A stretch of 64,000 nt of DNA. Source: Thozetella sp. PMI_491. Its lineage: Eukaryota > Ascomycota > Sordariomycetes > Chaetosphaeriales > Chaetosphaeriaceae. A program made the translations under genes and the position numbers. Shown here piece by piece: positions 35,622 through 45,635 of this stretch. The notes under the pieces were generated by a model, which was given only the letters and a program-made list of their open reading frames with translations, was not told the DNA's origin and made no database searches. Location of the stretch: the NCBI GenBank assembly GCA_021432635.1, contig MU270031.1:817994-881993 (forward strand). Direction: 5' to 3'. Numbering within the stretch: position 1 is the first letter of the stretch; the number at the start of each line of letters is the position of its first letter.

Positions 35622-36256
35622 ACGCAGGACAGTGGTTGATACCCGGCGTTGGGGCGTTTATGAAGGCGGAGGGGCCGGCGAGCCAAGCCGAGTTGGGGAA
35701 TTTAGGTAGATGATTTTGCGCAAATTAACAAGGCCAATGACACCCACTCAAGACCCTTTGAATGCATCATAGTGCGTGTGTATGTTAGTAGCCTCTCCTG
35801 CTACCGAATTACGCAGTTTCGGGCTGGGTATATCGAGTAGACTGGTGTCTTTCGAGCTGTCAACATGGACGCGGCCCATGTCGGAAGCAATCGGCGGTTC
35901 GCCGTGCCAGGCAAATGCCAACTAAAGGCAGCAGTACGGCGCTGTATCTGTGCGCCAGCCACATCATCCCATACAGTAGCATTCCACTTGCAGCATCGTG
36001 CTACCGCCAGCCTTGGAATCCTTGATTGGTCTTTCCTGGAATTCATCGACACATCTGCGGCTCCTGCCTAAGCACTCAGGCAGCCTGCCGCCTTTCCGTG
36101 TAAATGAAGGTTGCCTGTGTTTTGGTTGCCTTATTGAGCCGCCTCCAACCGCCTCCGTCAGGATTGTCTAGGTACTTAAGCAGATGCCCTGTTTCTGGAT
36201 GTACAGAGTACTAAGCCACAGACAAGACTCAGTTGCTTATTATTCATCCGAACATA
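35622..36256. other. Intergenic, no gene seen
   Basis: 635 bp between two co-directional genes. No protein-like ORF or structured repeat. Confidence 0.55.
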
Positions 36257-37346
36257 ATGGCACCAGTACTTTCAGTCTACTCCTTCGACGAAGCCATAGC
36301 AAGCTTCTTTGCCAATGCATCGGTGGAACGAGCAGCATGCGACGCCCACGCCAAGGAATTGGTCGGTGGGACTGTGGATGCGATCAAAATACAGGGTGAT
36401 AGCAGCTACTCAGTATACGCTGGACCTGATCTCGAATATGTGGTTCAATTCCGTCGCAAATCGATGCCACTCAACATCGAGACCTGCGCCGTGGCTACCA
36501 AGATCCACGGAGGTCTTGCTCCTCGAGTATCTTTCGAGGGCCAAATAGGAGAGCAGGATGGCGAGAAGGAGCCCATCCATGTCTACTTGATGCCACGCAT
36601 TCGCGGGATGACCTACCTTGACTTCACTCTAGCTTCCAAAAGTGATGCTCATCAGGAATCCGCATGCCGGAAGAATCTAATGATAGATATAGCCCGGTAT
36701 ATTCCCCTAAGGCAGCTCCCTCTCCACAAAATATTGACAATATTCTAGCTTCTTTGCGCAAACATGGAAACAGCCACAGAATGTGCCGGAGTCCGATCGC
36801 AATGACCGCAAAGAAACCTACGAGAAAGAGCTCCGCCTCTTGCTCTCGGCGCTCCCCTCCCGCTTCCACGCGATCATCCAGGCTTGTCTTGATTCTCTAG
36901 ATACCATCATCTCGCTCCCGTGGTGTCTGCTGCACACGGGGTTTGGCATGACCAAGGTCATGGTGGATGAAGACTGCCACCTTGTCGGGGTTGTCGACTG
37001 GACACATGCCGAGGTGAGCCCTTTTGGGTTGAATCTAAACTGGATCAAGTTCCTTACCGGGACACTGCATTTTCACGATGGTTGGTCCCGATATGATGGC
37101 CACGATGCTCTCAATGAGGTGTTTTGGGCTACTCTCGGCGAGGAGACTGGAGGTCTGTCAGAGGACACCCTCCGAGCGATCCGGCTGGCAAGAGCCATGG
37201 GCCTGCTACTCGAGAAAGGATTCAACCCTCGAGGTGGGAAGGAATCAGAGCCACAGCCTATCATTGATGACGACCAGGGTCGCTACAATCTGCTTTCCTT
37301 GGATGGATTCCTTGTCAACCCTATCACTAGATTTGAAGAGTTGTAA
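36257..37346 (+). CDS. APH/choline-kinase-fold protein with degenerate catalytic loop
   Basis: Exons 36257-36696 and 36749-37346; the 52-nt intron starts GTATAT and ends TTCTAG, joining as DIA-R-FFAQTWKQPQ. 345 residues from the first ATG. The fold is that of the aminoglycoside phosphotransferase superfamily: an N-lobe with YSVYAGPDLEYVVQFRRK, hinge-like VYLMPRIRGMTYLDF, catalytic loop LLHTGFGMTKVMVD (207-219), and GVVDWTHAEVSPFG (227-240). In active members the loop reads H-G-D-x4-N. Here the catalytic Asp position is Gly211 and the metal-binding Asn is Lys216, while the second Asp (D230) is kept. Inference: probably inactive as a phosphotransferase or using altered chemistry. This type of paralogue is numerous in filamentous fungi. 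Confidence 0.85.
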
Positions 37347-37907
37347 GGCGTCGATTGGCAGGGAATGACGTGTAAGGAATCAGAGCCACCATCTATCATT
37401 GATGGGATATATCTTCGTCGCACTGGAATCTTTATGTATATCTGGCTCTTCTTCCTCCAAGTTATTACGAGAATTAAACGTAGTCCTAGTGATAGAGGCC
37501 AGGGCCGCGCTGAAGCCTGATATTACCGAGCGTAGGCACTCTCTTCGTTCGAGAAGGAATTGTAATAATATGGACGGCAATACGGAATGTATCTACTCTT
37601 TACCCGTTCTCATTGGCAAGGCCGTTGTAGAATTTCAGCAGCACTGCCTACTGGGGAATAAGGCTTTGCTTTGGGTTGGGCGTCTAAGGTTAGTCGTTAG
37701 TCGTAACAAAGTTATATTATAGTATTTAACGATAGGCTACTAAACTCCACAACATAATAATAATCTACTAGCTTTGTAACTTGTGAATAGAAGAATTAAC
37801 TCCTCCTACTATGGATATTATAAGACAATCTCAGTTCCCTCATGCTATAGCCTATAGAGGTAGTAACTTTGGTTCGGTAAAAAGACCATCATTCTCTCTA
37901 GTATATT
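37347..37907. other. AT-rich intergenic, no gene seen
   Basis: 561 bp, AT-rich from about 37690 onward (taataataatctactag and similar). No gene or repeat array is evident. Confidence 0.55.
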
Positions 37908-38742
37908 CTAGCTACCGCTTCCTTGGCCGCATAACTCCGTATTAACATTCCCCCACGTCATAGCAGTCGCCCAGTTGTTACTCCCATCATACATCTCGCC
38001 ACAGTTCTTGCAATCTGCCTGGTGCTCTTCGCCTTTCCCGGGTGTATTGTTACGGATACCCCTGATCATGAAATCTGCGTCGTGGATGTCATCTCGGAGA
38101 GCAATGCGAACAAGATCTGAGAACGTAGAAGGAGCACTACAATGGCGGCATAACTCCTGCGGATTGGTGACACAGGTAGACTGGAGCTGCGGGCCATCCG
38201 CATATCTTGGGTCAAGCATTTTCAGTAGCTCCTGATGCTCGTCGGCCAAGATCGGCCATTCGTAGCGGACCGCTTTCCCAGGTCTAATGATGAGAATGTT
38301 GGCAAACGGATTGAATGTGGAGTTCTCCATTGGAACCCGCACTATGCTATTGTCGTCCTCGGAGCGGAGGCTCAGCAAGTCACGGACAAGCTGTGGCTTT
38401 GTCATGGTACCGAAAACCCGAGGCAAAATTCTCAACGGAGATAAGTATCGGTGGCCACCACTGTAACCTAGTCAGTATCAAGTGGACCTAGCAGTGTAGC
38501 AACGTACTTACGATCGCGTGTGGAGTCGGTCTAGGCAATCTCCTTCAAAGCGTCTGCTCAATAACCTCTTGAATGATAGCAAAAAGGCAACAGCACTTGG
38601 CTCGTCGCCTCGGACTATATAACGGAGTACCCATCCTAACGCCACCCGGCCAGTCCCTCATTATATGCCGCTTAGCGTTAGATACACGGATATCCCCCCA
38701 CGCGGTTGGGAGAAATGCACATTTCTCGAGCGCGGGCTCCAT
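37908..38742 (-). CDS. Three-exon protein of unknown function with C-x2-C motifs
   Basis: Proposed exons: 38688-38742, 38512-38635, 37908-38460. Exons 2 and 3 are joined with confidence (donor GTAAGT at 38511, branch ACTGAC, acceptor TTACAG, reading DCLDRLHTR-S-GGHRYLSPL). The first intron (GTGTAT..GTTAG, 52 nt) is less certain. The product would be 243 residues. The sequence looks genuine: GWVLRYIVRGDEPSAVAFLL-like helical N-part, then CRHCSAPSTF and CKNCGEMYDG near the C-terminus. The final residues are GNVNTELCGQGSGS. No signal peptide, and I recognise no family. An ATG at 38405 alone would give a shorter 166-residue ORF. Confidence 0.6.
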
Positions 38743-39066
38743 CAGTGTGTCCCGGCAGATGAATAATTGGCTTCAGACATTGGGAAGGCTTCAAGTATTG
38801 TTAGAGGTGATAGTAGTTCACACTGTCGAAAGGCTTCTCATAATGTTTTTATTAATTATTGGATCTAATAACCAGGGCTTCAGAAAGGCTTTGTTCACCA
38901 CCAGCTAACAAGTTACCGATAATGGAGCGAAGTGTGCGTCAAGGACTTTTTTCGGAAACCGGGATCTATTTGTAAAGCTTTGGATGCTTAGGTAGCTACT
39001 AGTAGTTTGTTTTCAAAGACGATGGCCCTTTGCATGGAATGCCGGGCCTTACAGGTAGATTTGTCT
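38743..39066. other. Intergenic, no gene seen
   Basis: AT-rich spacer upstream of the three-exon gene. Nothing recognised apart from the tRNA-like relic that follows. Confidence 0.5.
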
Positions 39067-39130
39067 GGCAGAGACTAGCTCCGTTTGCCTCTAAAGCGCA
39101 TCTGAACCCAGGTTCAATCCTGCCTCTGCA
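39067..39130 (+). pseudogene. tRNA-like relic (D arm missing)
   Basis: GGCAGAG (39067-39073) pairs with CTCTGCA (39124-39130) over six of seven positions. A B-box-like GGTTCAATCC followed by TGC lies just inside, one base short of a normal T arm. TTTGC, CTCTAAA, GCGCA resembles an anticodon arm with loop CTCTAAA (anticodon position CTA). Only about nine bases separate acceptor and anticodon arms, so the D arm is absent. It ends one base before the translin stop codon on the other strand. It may be a degenerate tRNA copy or coincidence. Confidence 0.3.
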
Positions 39131-40022
39131 CTACTCTCCCGACTTCGAAGGGATCAAGTTCCGCAGGGACAGGTCGTACACCACGTCTTCCACTTTCTTG
39201 ACGGCGTACTTAACGCTGTCCACCCGCTTCCGCAAGAGGTCGTTCTTGAGGTTGAGCATCTGGAAGCCGGCATGCAGATCCTTGATGAAGGTGCTGATCT
39301 GAACCGCCATTGCGGTGTCGCCAAGCGTCACTGAGTTCATCGCCAGCCGGCTGAGCTCATCGATGATGTTGATGAGGGCGAAGAGATACTCTTCGATAGT
39401 GATGTGGAAGGCGTCTTCATCCTTCAGGTTCACGGGGACTAAGGCCTGACTGTTAGCGGAGGGAGTGACGGCAATGGATAAGAGTGGAGATGGTATACCA
39501 GAGAAGAACTCGCCGACCTCCTCGAGCGACAAAAGCCGGCCGAGGCTCTGCGGGGACGGGCCGCCACCGAGCCAGGTAGATAGCAACACGGTAGAGATTG
39601 CGTCTTGGACAGTGCGAGTCCACTTGAAATTGTGCCTAGGGGAGTTAGCGGTGGATGGACAAGCAGCGGGGAGCAAATAGCGACTTACTTGTAGTAGGGA
39701 TGGCCCGATGCAAACGTGGACAGCTTCGTGACGGTGGCGCCATATTTTGAGATGGATTCGTCCACCTGCTTCAAGAAGGTCGGATCTGCAGCAGGTATGA
39801 GAAGAGAGGGTCGTTTCAAAAGAGCTAGCACCGAAGGCCATTCGAATACTCACATTGAGATCGCGGCGTCGAGTGGATACGTGAGAGAAGGCCTTGCACA
39901 TATGCAACCTGCTGGCTGAGCTCCTCGACAATGTCGTGCAGCTCCTGCCTAACCTTGGCGTCCTCTTCGATCTTGGCCTTGAGCTGCTCGAAGAGTGCCG
40001 GATCGATGAGAGGGCTCGCCAT
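39131..40022 (-). CDS. Translin
   Basis: Exons 39854-40022, 39689-39785, 39499-39635, 39131-39438, giving 236 residues, the usual translin length. Translin forms octameric rings binding single-stranded RNA/DNA and, with TRAX, the C3PO endoribonuclease. It has the family layout: helical N-terminus (LFEQLKAKIEEDAKVRQELH), YPTFLKQVDESISKYG, HNFKWTRTVQDAIS, EDAFHITIEEYLFALIN, and the conserved end LLRKRVDSVKYAVKKVEDVV. Intron 3 (39439-39498) starts GTATAC, has GCTAACA and ends CCTTAG, joining as EEVGEFFS-VPVNLKDED. It is exactly 60 nt with no stop, so retention would add 20 residues in frame. No TRAX gene is in this window. Confidence 0.93.
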
Positions 40023-41396
40023 GGTGCTTTGCGGTAAAGTGTGTAGATGGGTTGAGTCGAGATGATCGAGTGTTTGTGGCTACCTCTCAGTATCGCAACT
40101 AAATGTGTGTTTGCCCAAGGCGGAAACACGGCAACTTGATGTGTGCCTTTGGGTGCAGAGAAGATGCTAAAAAATGATGATAGAGAGGTTAAGGGACGTC
40201 AATGTTCGCGCTCTTCCATATAAGCGGCCCGGGTGCAAAGGGCTGCGAGTTGAGGTAGGGTATCACTAGTCGTAACCTATTGAGATGCTTGCCGTCGTTC
40301 CTTATTTTTGGGGAGTTGATATTTAGAATCTCAACACTGCAAGGAAAGAACTGCCCCGCAAAAAACCTTGGTGGGGACTTATGCTGAGGGCAGCTGACAA
40401 CAGCTGTCAAACTTATTTGTTGACATTTCTCAGGGGTATTCTGGCTATCGCCAGCAAGGATCACGCAGAATAGTAAGCGGCATCTTAGTTGCTGCATAAT
40501 TGCGTTTACGAGTATCGTAAATGGCTGAATAGAAGTCTTGTTTTGATCTACCTATCCTTGCACTACCACTAACATCCATCCTCCCACTTCAGTGCGATCC
40601 TTACCTAGCACTCATTCCGGGAAACCAACTCTCACCAGAGGTACGCTTGCACATGGCTTAGTTTAGAGAGTATAGACTAGCGGGAAAGAATTTAAACAGT
40701 ATCTCGTGCCAGGCGGGCCCGAAACCATCATCGAAACTAGGCGTTACGCAGTCTATTATCGAACTAGCAGCCATTGAATGTAAACCTCTTGGAGATTTTC
40801 AAACGCACCTTCCGACATCCCAGGAGCTAAGATCCTCGTCCCCGCTGTCTAATTTCGGGGTCTCATTCATTGCGGGATTCATTCGATCTTTTGGTCTATC
40901 AGATAACTAAGCTTCTGGGGATGAATTTCTCTTCTTGGTTCCACTACGGCCAATAACAACCATCAGCGCTCCATCCTTGCTCTAGTGTTTTGTTTGCCTG
41001 TCTTATTGAGAGGTTGCCGCAGGGGTTTCTAAGTAGAAAGACTAAGCATTGCTAAGACATGACAGACCACTGGATCCTCCATTGAGCTACCCTAATACCC
41101 AGTGGTAGAAACATGAGAGGCCATGTGCCTCGAAAGACAGTTTTAGCTTGAAATCTCTTCGACATTTCAAGACATTTTCGCAAACAAAGTTTGATATCGA
41201 TACTCTTTGGTTTATTACTACTCTATCCTGCCCGCCGCTATGCTATGCATGCAACATAAGAACAAAAAGACACGTCTATATCTCTCCACGACATGGGTAT
41301 TATCCGCAACATAGTCAAACACTTCAGCTCGTGCGGCAACGCCAGCGCTTGGCGGCCGAGCCCCTGACAAAGGAAAAATTCAATGCTCGCAGGCTC
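40023..41396. other. Intergenic, 1.4 kb, no confident gene
   Basis: The upstream region of translin and the 3' flank of the lipase gene. A 102-codon minus-strand ORF (40189-40497) has an ATG but no recognisable features and is not called. Confidence 0.5.
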
Positions 41397-43039
41397 TCAG
41401 GTCATAAACTCCTCGTTGAGCCAGTGCTTCATCACGACCCACCCTTCGGTGAAGGTCTCCTTGTCCATCCGGACGACAATGGCGGCGTGGCTGTGGCCGT
41501 CCTTCTTGATCCAGACCGGATACTTGTTCCAGCCGAGGTTGTCCAGCGCCTGGATGGCGGTGAATTGGAACGACGACAGCGCCAGCGTCGGCTGGGCTGC
41601 TTGCGCCTCCTTCCTCTCGACCGCGAGGACATCACGCCCGCCCGCCTCGTCGTCGTCGCTGGCGAGCCATTCAGCCTCGTCCTCAGACAGGCTCAGGTAT
41701 TCCTGCTTCTGGGCGCCGCTGAGGTTCTCGTACGCGTCGTCGACGGCGCCGCGGAGCTCCTTGACCCAGAGTGGTACCCGGTAATCCTCGATGCGGATGC
41801 CGGCTAGGCCCCGCTCGTGCAGCTTCATCCGCCGTGAGCTGCGCACCGTCTGGATGGCCGAGTTGATGAAGAAGGCGACAATGCCGACGGGGACGAAGAC
41901 CATGAGTGCCGAGAGGAACGGCAGCCGTCGGATCCACTTCTTTGCTCTCTCCCGGAGCGATTCCTTCTTCGGCGGGGCCGGGACGCCTGAGCTGATGGGG
42001 TTGACGGGGTCCAGGATGACGTCGTCGTAGCCCTTGACGTAGTTGACCTTGACCTTGGACATGTCGGTATAAGGATCAGTCTTGGCGATGCCCGTCGTGT
42101 AGTAGACGGCGCTCCTGTCGTTCTGAATGTTGGCGTATAGCGTCCGGCGCTTGAACTTGGCGAGGCCGGACATGAAGATGGACTTGGGATCCGCCAGGAC
42201 GGCGACGAGCGGGCGGTCAGTGTCGCGGAACTTGTCGATACCGAACAGCTGCCGACCGGAGCTTGAAAGCATGCGGGCTCCGAGCACGTTCCAGGCATGG
42301 CTCCGCCAGCCCTTGATGGGGGCCCGAACGCCCAGGAAGGGGCTTGCGAACGCGGTGAAGTTCTGGCAAGATGGTGTCAGTGTCACTGTCCAGATACATC
42401 CGGCGGTAGGCAGGTTGCTCTCACCATGCACTCCAGATTGTCCAGGATTCCCTTGGCGTACAAAAGCCCGATGGCATATCGGGCGACGAGGCCGCCGAGT
42501 GAGTAGCCGACGATGCTCAGCTTCGTGATCTTGCCTCCCCTCCTCTCGATCGCTTGCAGCTCCTCCTCGATCTCGAGGCAGACGCGCTCACCGCCCAGCT
42601 CAATACCGTCATAGGTGAACCAGCCCGAGTTTCGCTTCGCGCCGAGGATGTAGAGCTTGTCTTCGGAGTGCTGGGCTCGGAGGGCCTTGGCAATGTTGGT
42701 CAGGTGGTTAGGGTTACCCCATAGCTGCGAGGCTTTTTGTTAGCAACTGCTCCGCTGCCCAGTGTCACTATACCCATCGCTAGAGACGGGCCCGTAATTC
42801 TCCATTTGCATGTGTACTTTTGAGGGCTGCCATTGCGCTTGCAACTGGCTAACCCTAAGGTGTAGGGCAGATGGGGTTGCATCAGTGCGGCGTGCGACAC
42901 CAAAAGTCCACCCCTCACGTCATTTGTCCCGGGGCTGCCCAGTGATTCAGGGAGATAGTGTACTCACCCCGTGGACTAGTACGCAGAGATGGTCTGCCTT
43001 GATCGACCCCCCGCTGTAATCCGACACGTTTAGCGACAT
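41397..43039 (-). CDS. DUF676-family serine lipase/esterase (ROG1-like), one membrane segment
   Basis: Exons 42968-43039, 42425-42724, 41397-42362, all phase 0, giving 445 residues. The alpha/beta-hydrolase features are in order: LCVLVHGLWGNPNHL (oxyanion-type HG at 23-24), nucleophile elbow GYSLGG with Ser99, then ASPFLGVRAP. A likely catalytic His lies in the HSHAAIVVR segment. One hydrophobic helix, about 271-297 (LPFLSALMVFVPVGIVAFFI), may anchor it to a membrane. The family (yeast ROG1, YDL109C) acts as lipid-droplet/ER-associated monoacylglycerol lipases or putative serine esterases. The exact substrate here is inferred only. The Ser/Asp/Glu-rich stretch near 340-365 looks like a disordered insert. 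Confidence 0.92.
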
Positions 43040-44192
43040 GGCTGTGATCGCTGGGAATAAGACTAGGCGAATAAAAAAAACTGAAAAAGTTCCCAAATGG
43101 AGTCAGGAGCAGATTCCAAGATGTGTGTGCAGTCAAATCAGCCGTGGCGAGAGACAGCGAAGGCGAAATCGATCAGTTTTATCGTTTTCTCTTGGGGGGA
43201 ATGGGCGACCGGACTCCACAGGCTCCGAAGCACCGAGCCACCGTTCTGGGCACGTCAGCTAGGGCGTATCAAGCGCAAGCGAATGCGCGAATGCACGAAT
43301 GCGCGAAGGGCGGCGCCCACTTGACGGGAAAAAGCGGGCCTGCATGGGTACGGAGTTTAGGGTGGGGCTGCTGAAACGCCGCCAAAGTCCACGTTGGACT
43401 ATTGGAGATAGAGCGAAAGAGAACACCTCTTTGGGGCTCGGTCCAATCATTCTCCCCGATCGGGATTCAAAATCCCGTCTCCTGCGCCAGGGCCAGACCA
43501 TGAGCCACATTCGCTCTCGGTCATTGCCCATAAGTGCGTCTTGCTGCATGTGCTATCCTTGGACTATTCTTTAATTTCTTCGATCGTAGTGCCTGAGGAT
43601 GCGGCTCGCCATCGCACCGGACCTGCCGATCGGCCGAGAAGCTTAACCCCTAGTTTGCTCCTGACAAAGATCTGGCTTGCAGGCAGAGTTCCCTGGGCGG
43701 ACAAGGCTGGTGTCTCCCCAATTTGGCAATCTAGCAAATTGGGTAGTCAGGCACGTGCTTCGTACTGTAGCTAGCAAATACTGAGCAAGCAATTCTGGCC
43801 AAGGTGCTGCCACCCAAAACCGCAATTGATGCGCTCAAAGCCGCCGGCATCCCAACCCTGTCGTGCCCAAAGCCGCCGGTGACTCCCCATGAGAGCGTCC
43901 GCCCTTTGTTCCTATTGCGTACCTATGCGAAGCGCCTCAGGGTGGTCTAATCACCATACCTAATTTTGTCGTAACTAAGCACGCGTCTTCCTAAAATCGA
44001 TCCTGGGTTCCGAATACGGGCTTGATTAGTTGTTGTCGTATTCGGCATGTCTCGCTAGCTAGTGAACTCGGACGAAATCAAAATATGCTTGGTATGATAC
44101 AAATTACAAGAACAACCATTCCGCTAGATAGCTGGCGTGTGTATCTCTTCTCTCTGCTCCCTTGAACTCCCACCGACGCCATTCCCCGCCTT
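43040..44192. other. Intergenic, 1.2 kb, no gene seen
   Basis: Short overlapping ORFs only. A 17-nt hairpin CGGGA-TTCAAAA-TCCCG at about 43460-43476 resembles a tRNA arm but lacks the rest of a tRNA. Confidence 0.5.
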
Positions 44193-45635
44193 CTACGTCA
44201 CCGGCGCACCCGCCTTCCTCTTGCCTAGAACGAAGAATTTGCGGAAAAAGATGATTGTGAACAAAGACGAGAGGATATAAGTAAACACCACCTCGGCGCC
44301 CATGCGAAGCGACTGGGTCAGCGGCCGGCGGGCGCGCCGGCGCCCTGCGTTCTCGGGCTTCAGGTCGTCCTCCCAACGCTCGCACACCTCCAGATACAGC
44401 TTCGGGTCGTCGGTGATGACGCCGTCAACCTCCTTGCGGATGCTCCACTCCATCCATTCTTCCTGGTTGACGGTCCACACGTACACGTTGCGCTCAGCCT
44501 TCTTAGCCGCTGCGAGGAAGTGGCTGCCGAGGGGCCCCGGGAGCACTTTCTGGAAGATGTTGAAGTCGATGGAAGGCTTCTTGAGCAAAGGGAAGGCAAA
44601 GACTAGGGCCGAGCCAATGAAGGCGGCGTGGAAGCCTGGGAAATACTCCTGGCAGAGAGACAAGTAGTTGTCCTAATTCGGCGCTTGTGAGCTTCATATT
44701 TCGTAACGGAGGCACATGGCCCGCGGAGATGGCACCACTTACATTCCAGCCACCCATGACGATCCTGTCCTTCCATGGTCGTGCTGATGGCACCGAAGCA
44801 AACGTCTGTGCTACAGCTTCCAACAGCTCCTCGGCGTCATCGTCTAACTGCGAGGTATCAGTCTGCTGATCCGTGACTCTCTTTGTCGGCGCAGCATCCG
44901 AGATGGCATACCTTGATATCAAGCAGCACCCATATGTGTTGGAGTTCTGGCTGGCTCAGGTATTCGAGCAAGTCTAGCAGCCGCGGCATAGGCTGCTTGG
45001 GCTCTTTGAGGGTCTTCAGTGTGCTGAGGTAGCCCCAGTCGTAATCTGCAATCTTGGCATCTACGCCAAAACACCGCTTGAGGGTGCCATCCTACATTCC
45101 CAAATCCATGTCAGCGGAGCTTGTTCCAATGCCGAAACGGCTCGGATTTCATCCTTACGTGAGATAGCACAACGACCTTGTCCTTGGACAGGTGTAGGTC
45201 CGTCTCCAGCGCATGGGCGCCGACTTTGACGGCCGCCTGGAAGGCGGCGAGTGTGTTCTCCGGGAAGGCGGCCTTGTATCCGCGATGCGCGATCGCCTGA
45301 GGCAAACGTCCCCCGTTGGGTCGGGATAGCGCCCTAGCGAACGGAGCTGCGCCGATGTCAGCACGGCATTTATACGGGATAGGGGACAACCCAAAGCAGA
45401 ACCGAGGTCCACTTAGCCGGAACAAGGCCGCTTGATGCAGTCAGCCGGGCATCTGGGGGCCGTGGGCCGAGCCGGGCATACCCAGACGTTCATCCCTTGA
45501 CCTCGGAAGAAGAACCCCGGTGCCTCCGGTCGCTGTAGAATGGCCGAGATGAGAAAGGGGAGGCATTCGAGGAAACTTACCGGATGGGATCCTAGGCATG
45601 GTTCCTGCGAGCAAATGTGTCTTGTCGGTCGCCAT
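44193..45635 (-). CDS. PGC1: Glycerophosphodiester phosphodiesterase-family phospholipase, PGC1-like, tail-anchored
   Basis: Exons 45581-45635, 45159-45346, 44912-45091, 44743-44847, 44193-44672; total 335 residues. The GDPD catalytic signature is intact: [13 protein letters not shown] (H39, R40, E48), [11 protein letters not shown] (Glu/Asp metal ligands), and LSHDGTLKR (general acid/base His). The overall layout matches yeast Pgc1, a phosphatidylglycerol-specific phospholipase C: about 320 residues, [38 protein letters not shown], and a C-terminal hydrophobic anchor ([20 protein letters not shown]) followed by a basic tail. Pgc1 controls phosphatidylglycerol levels at lipid droplets and mitochondria. 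The substrate is inferred from family. The short exon 1 could alternatively start at the in-frame Met13. Confidence 0.92.

Noticed and set aside
40189-40497. 102-codon minus-strand ORF with ATG
   Set aside because: A weakly hydrophobic start but no convincing signal peptide, domain or splice context. Kept only as a possibility.
42700-42720. Telomere-like GGTTAGGGTTA
   Set aside because: It is within the coding start of exon 2 of the lipase (WGNPNH) and is only one and a half units long.
43455-43480. Hairpin CGGGA-TTCAAAA-TCCCG, on the minus strand resembling an anticodon arm with TTG
   Set aside because: No acceptor stem or matching D and T arms can be built around it in either direction.
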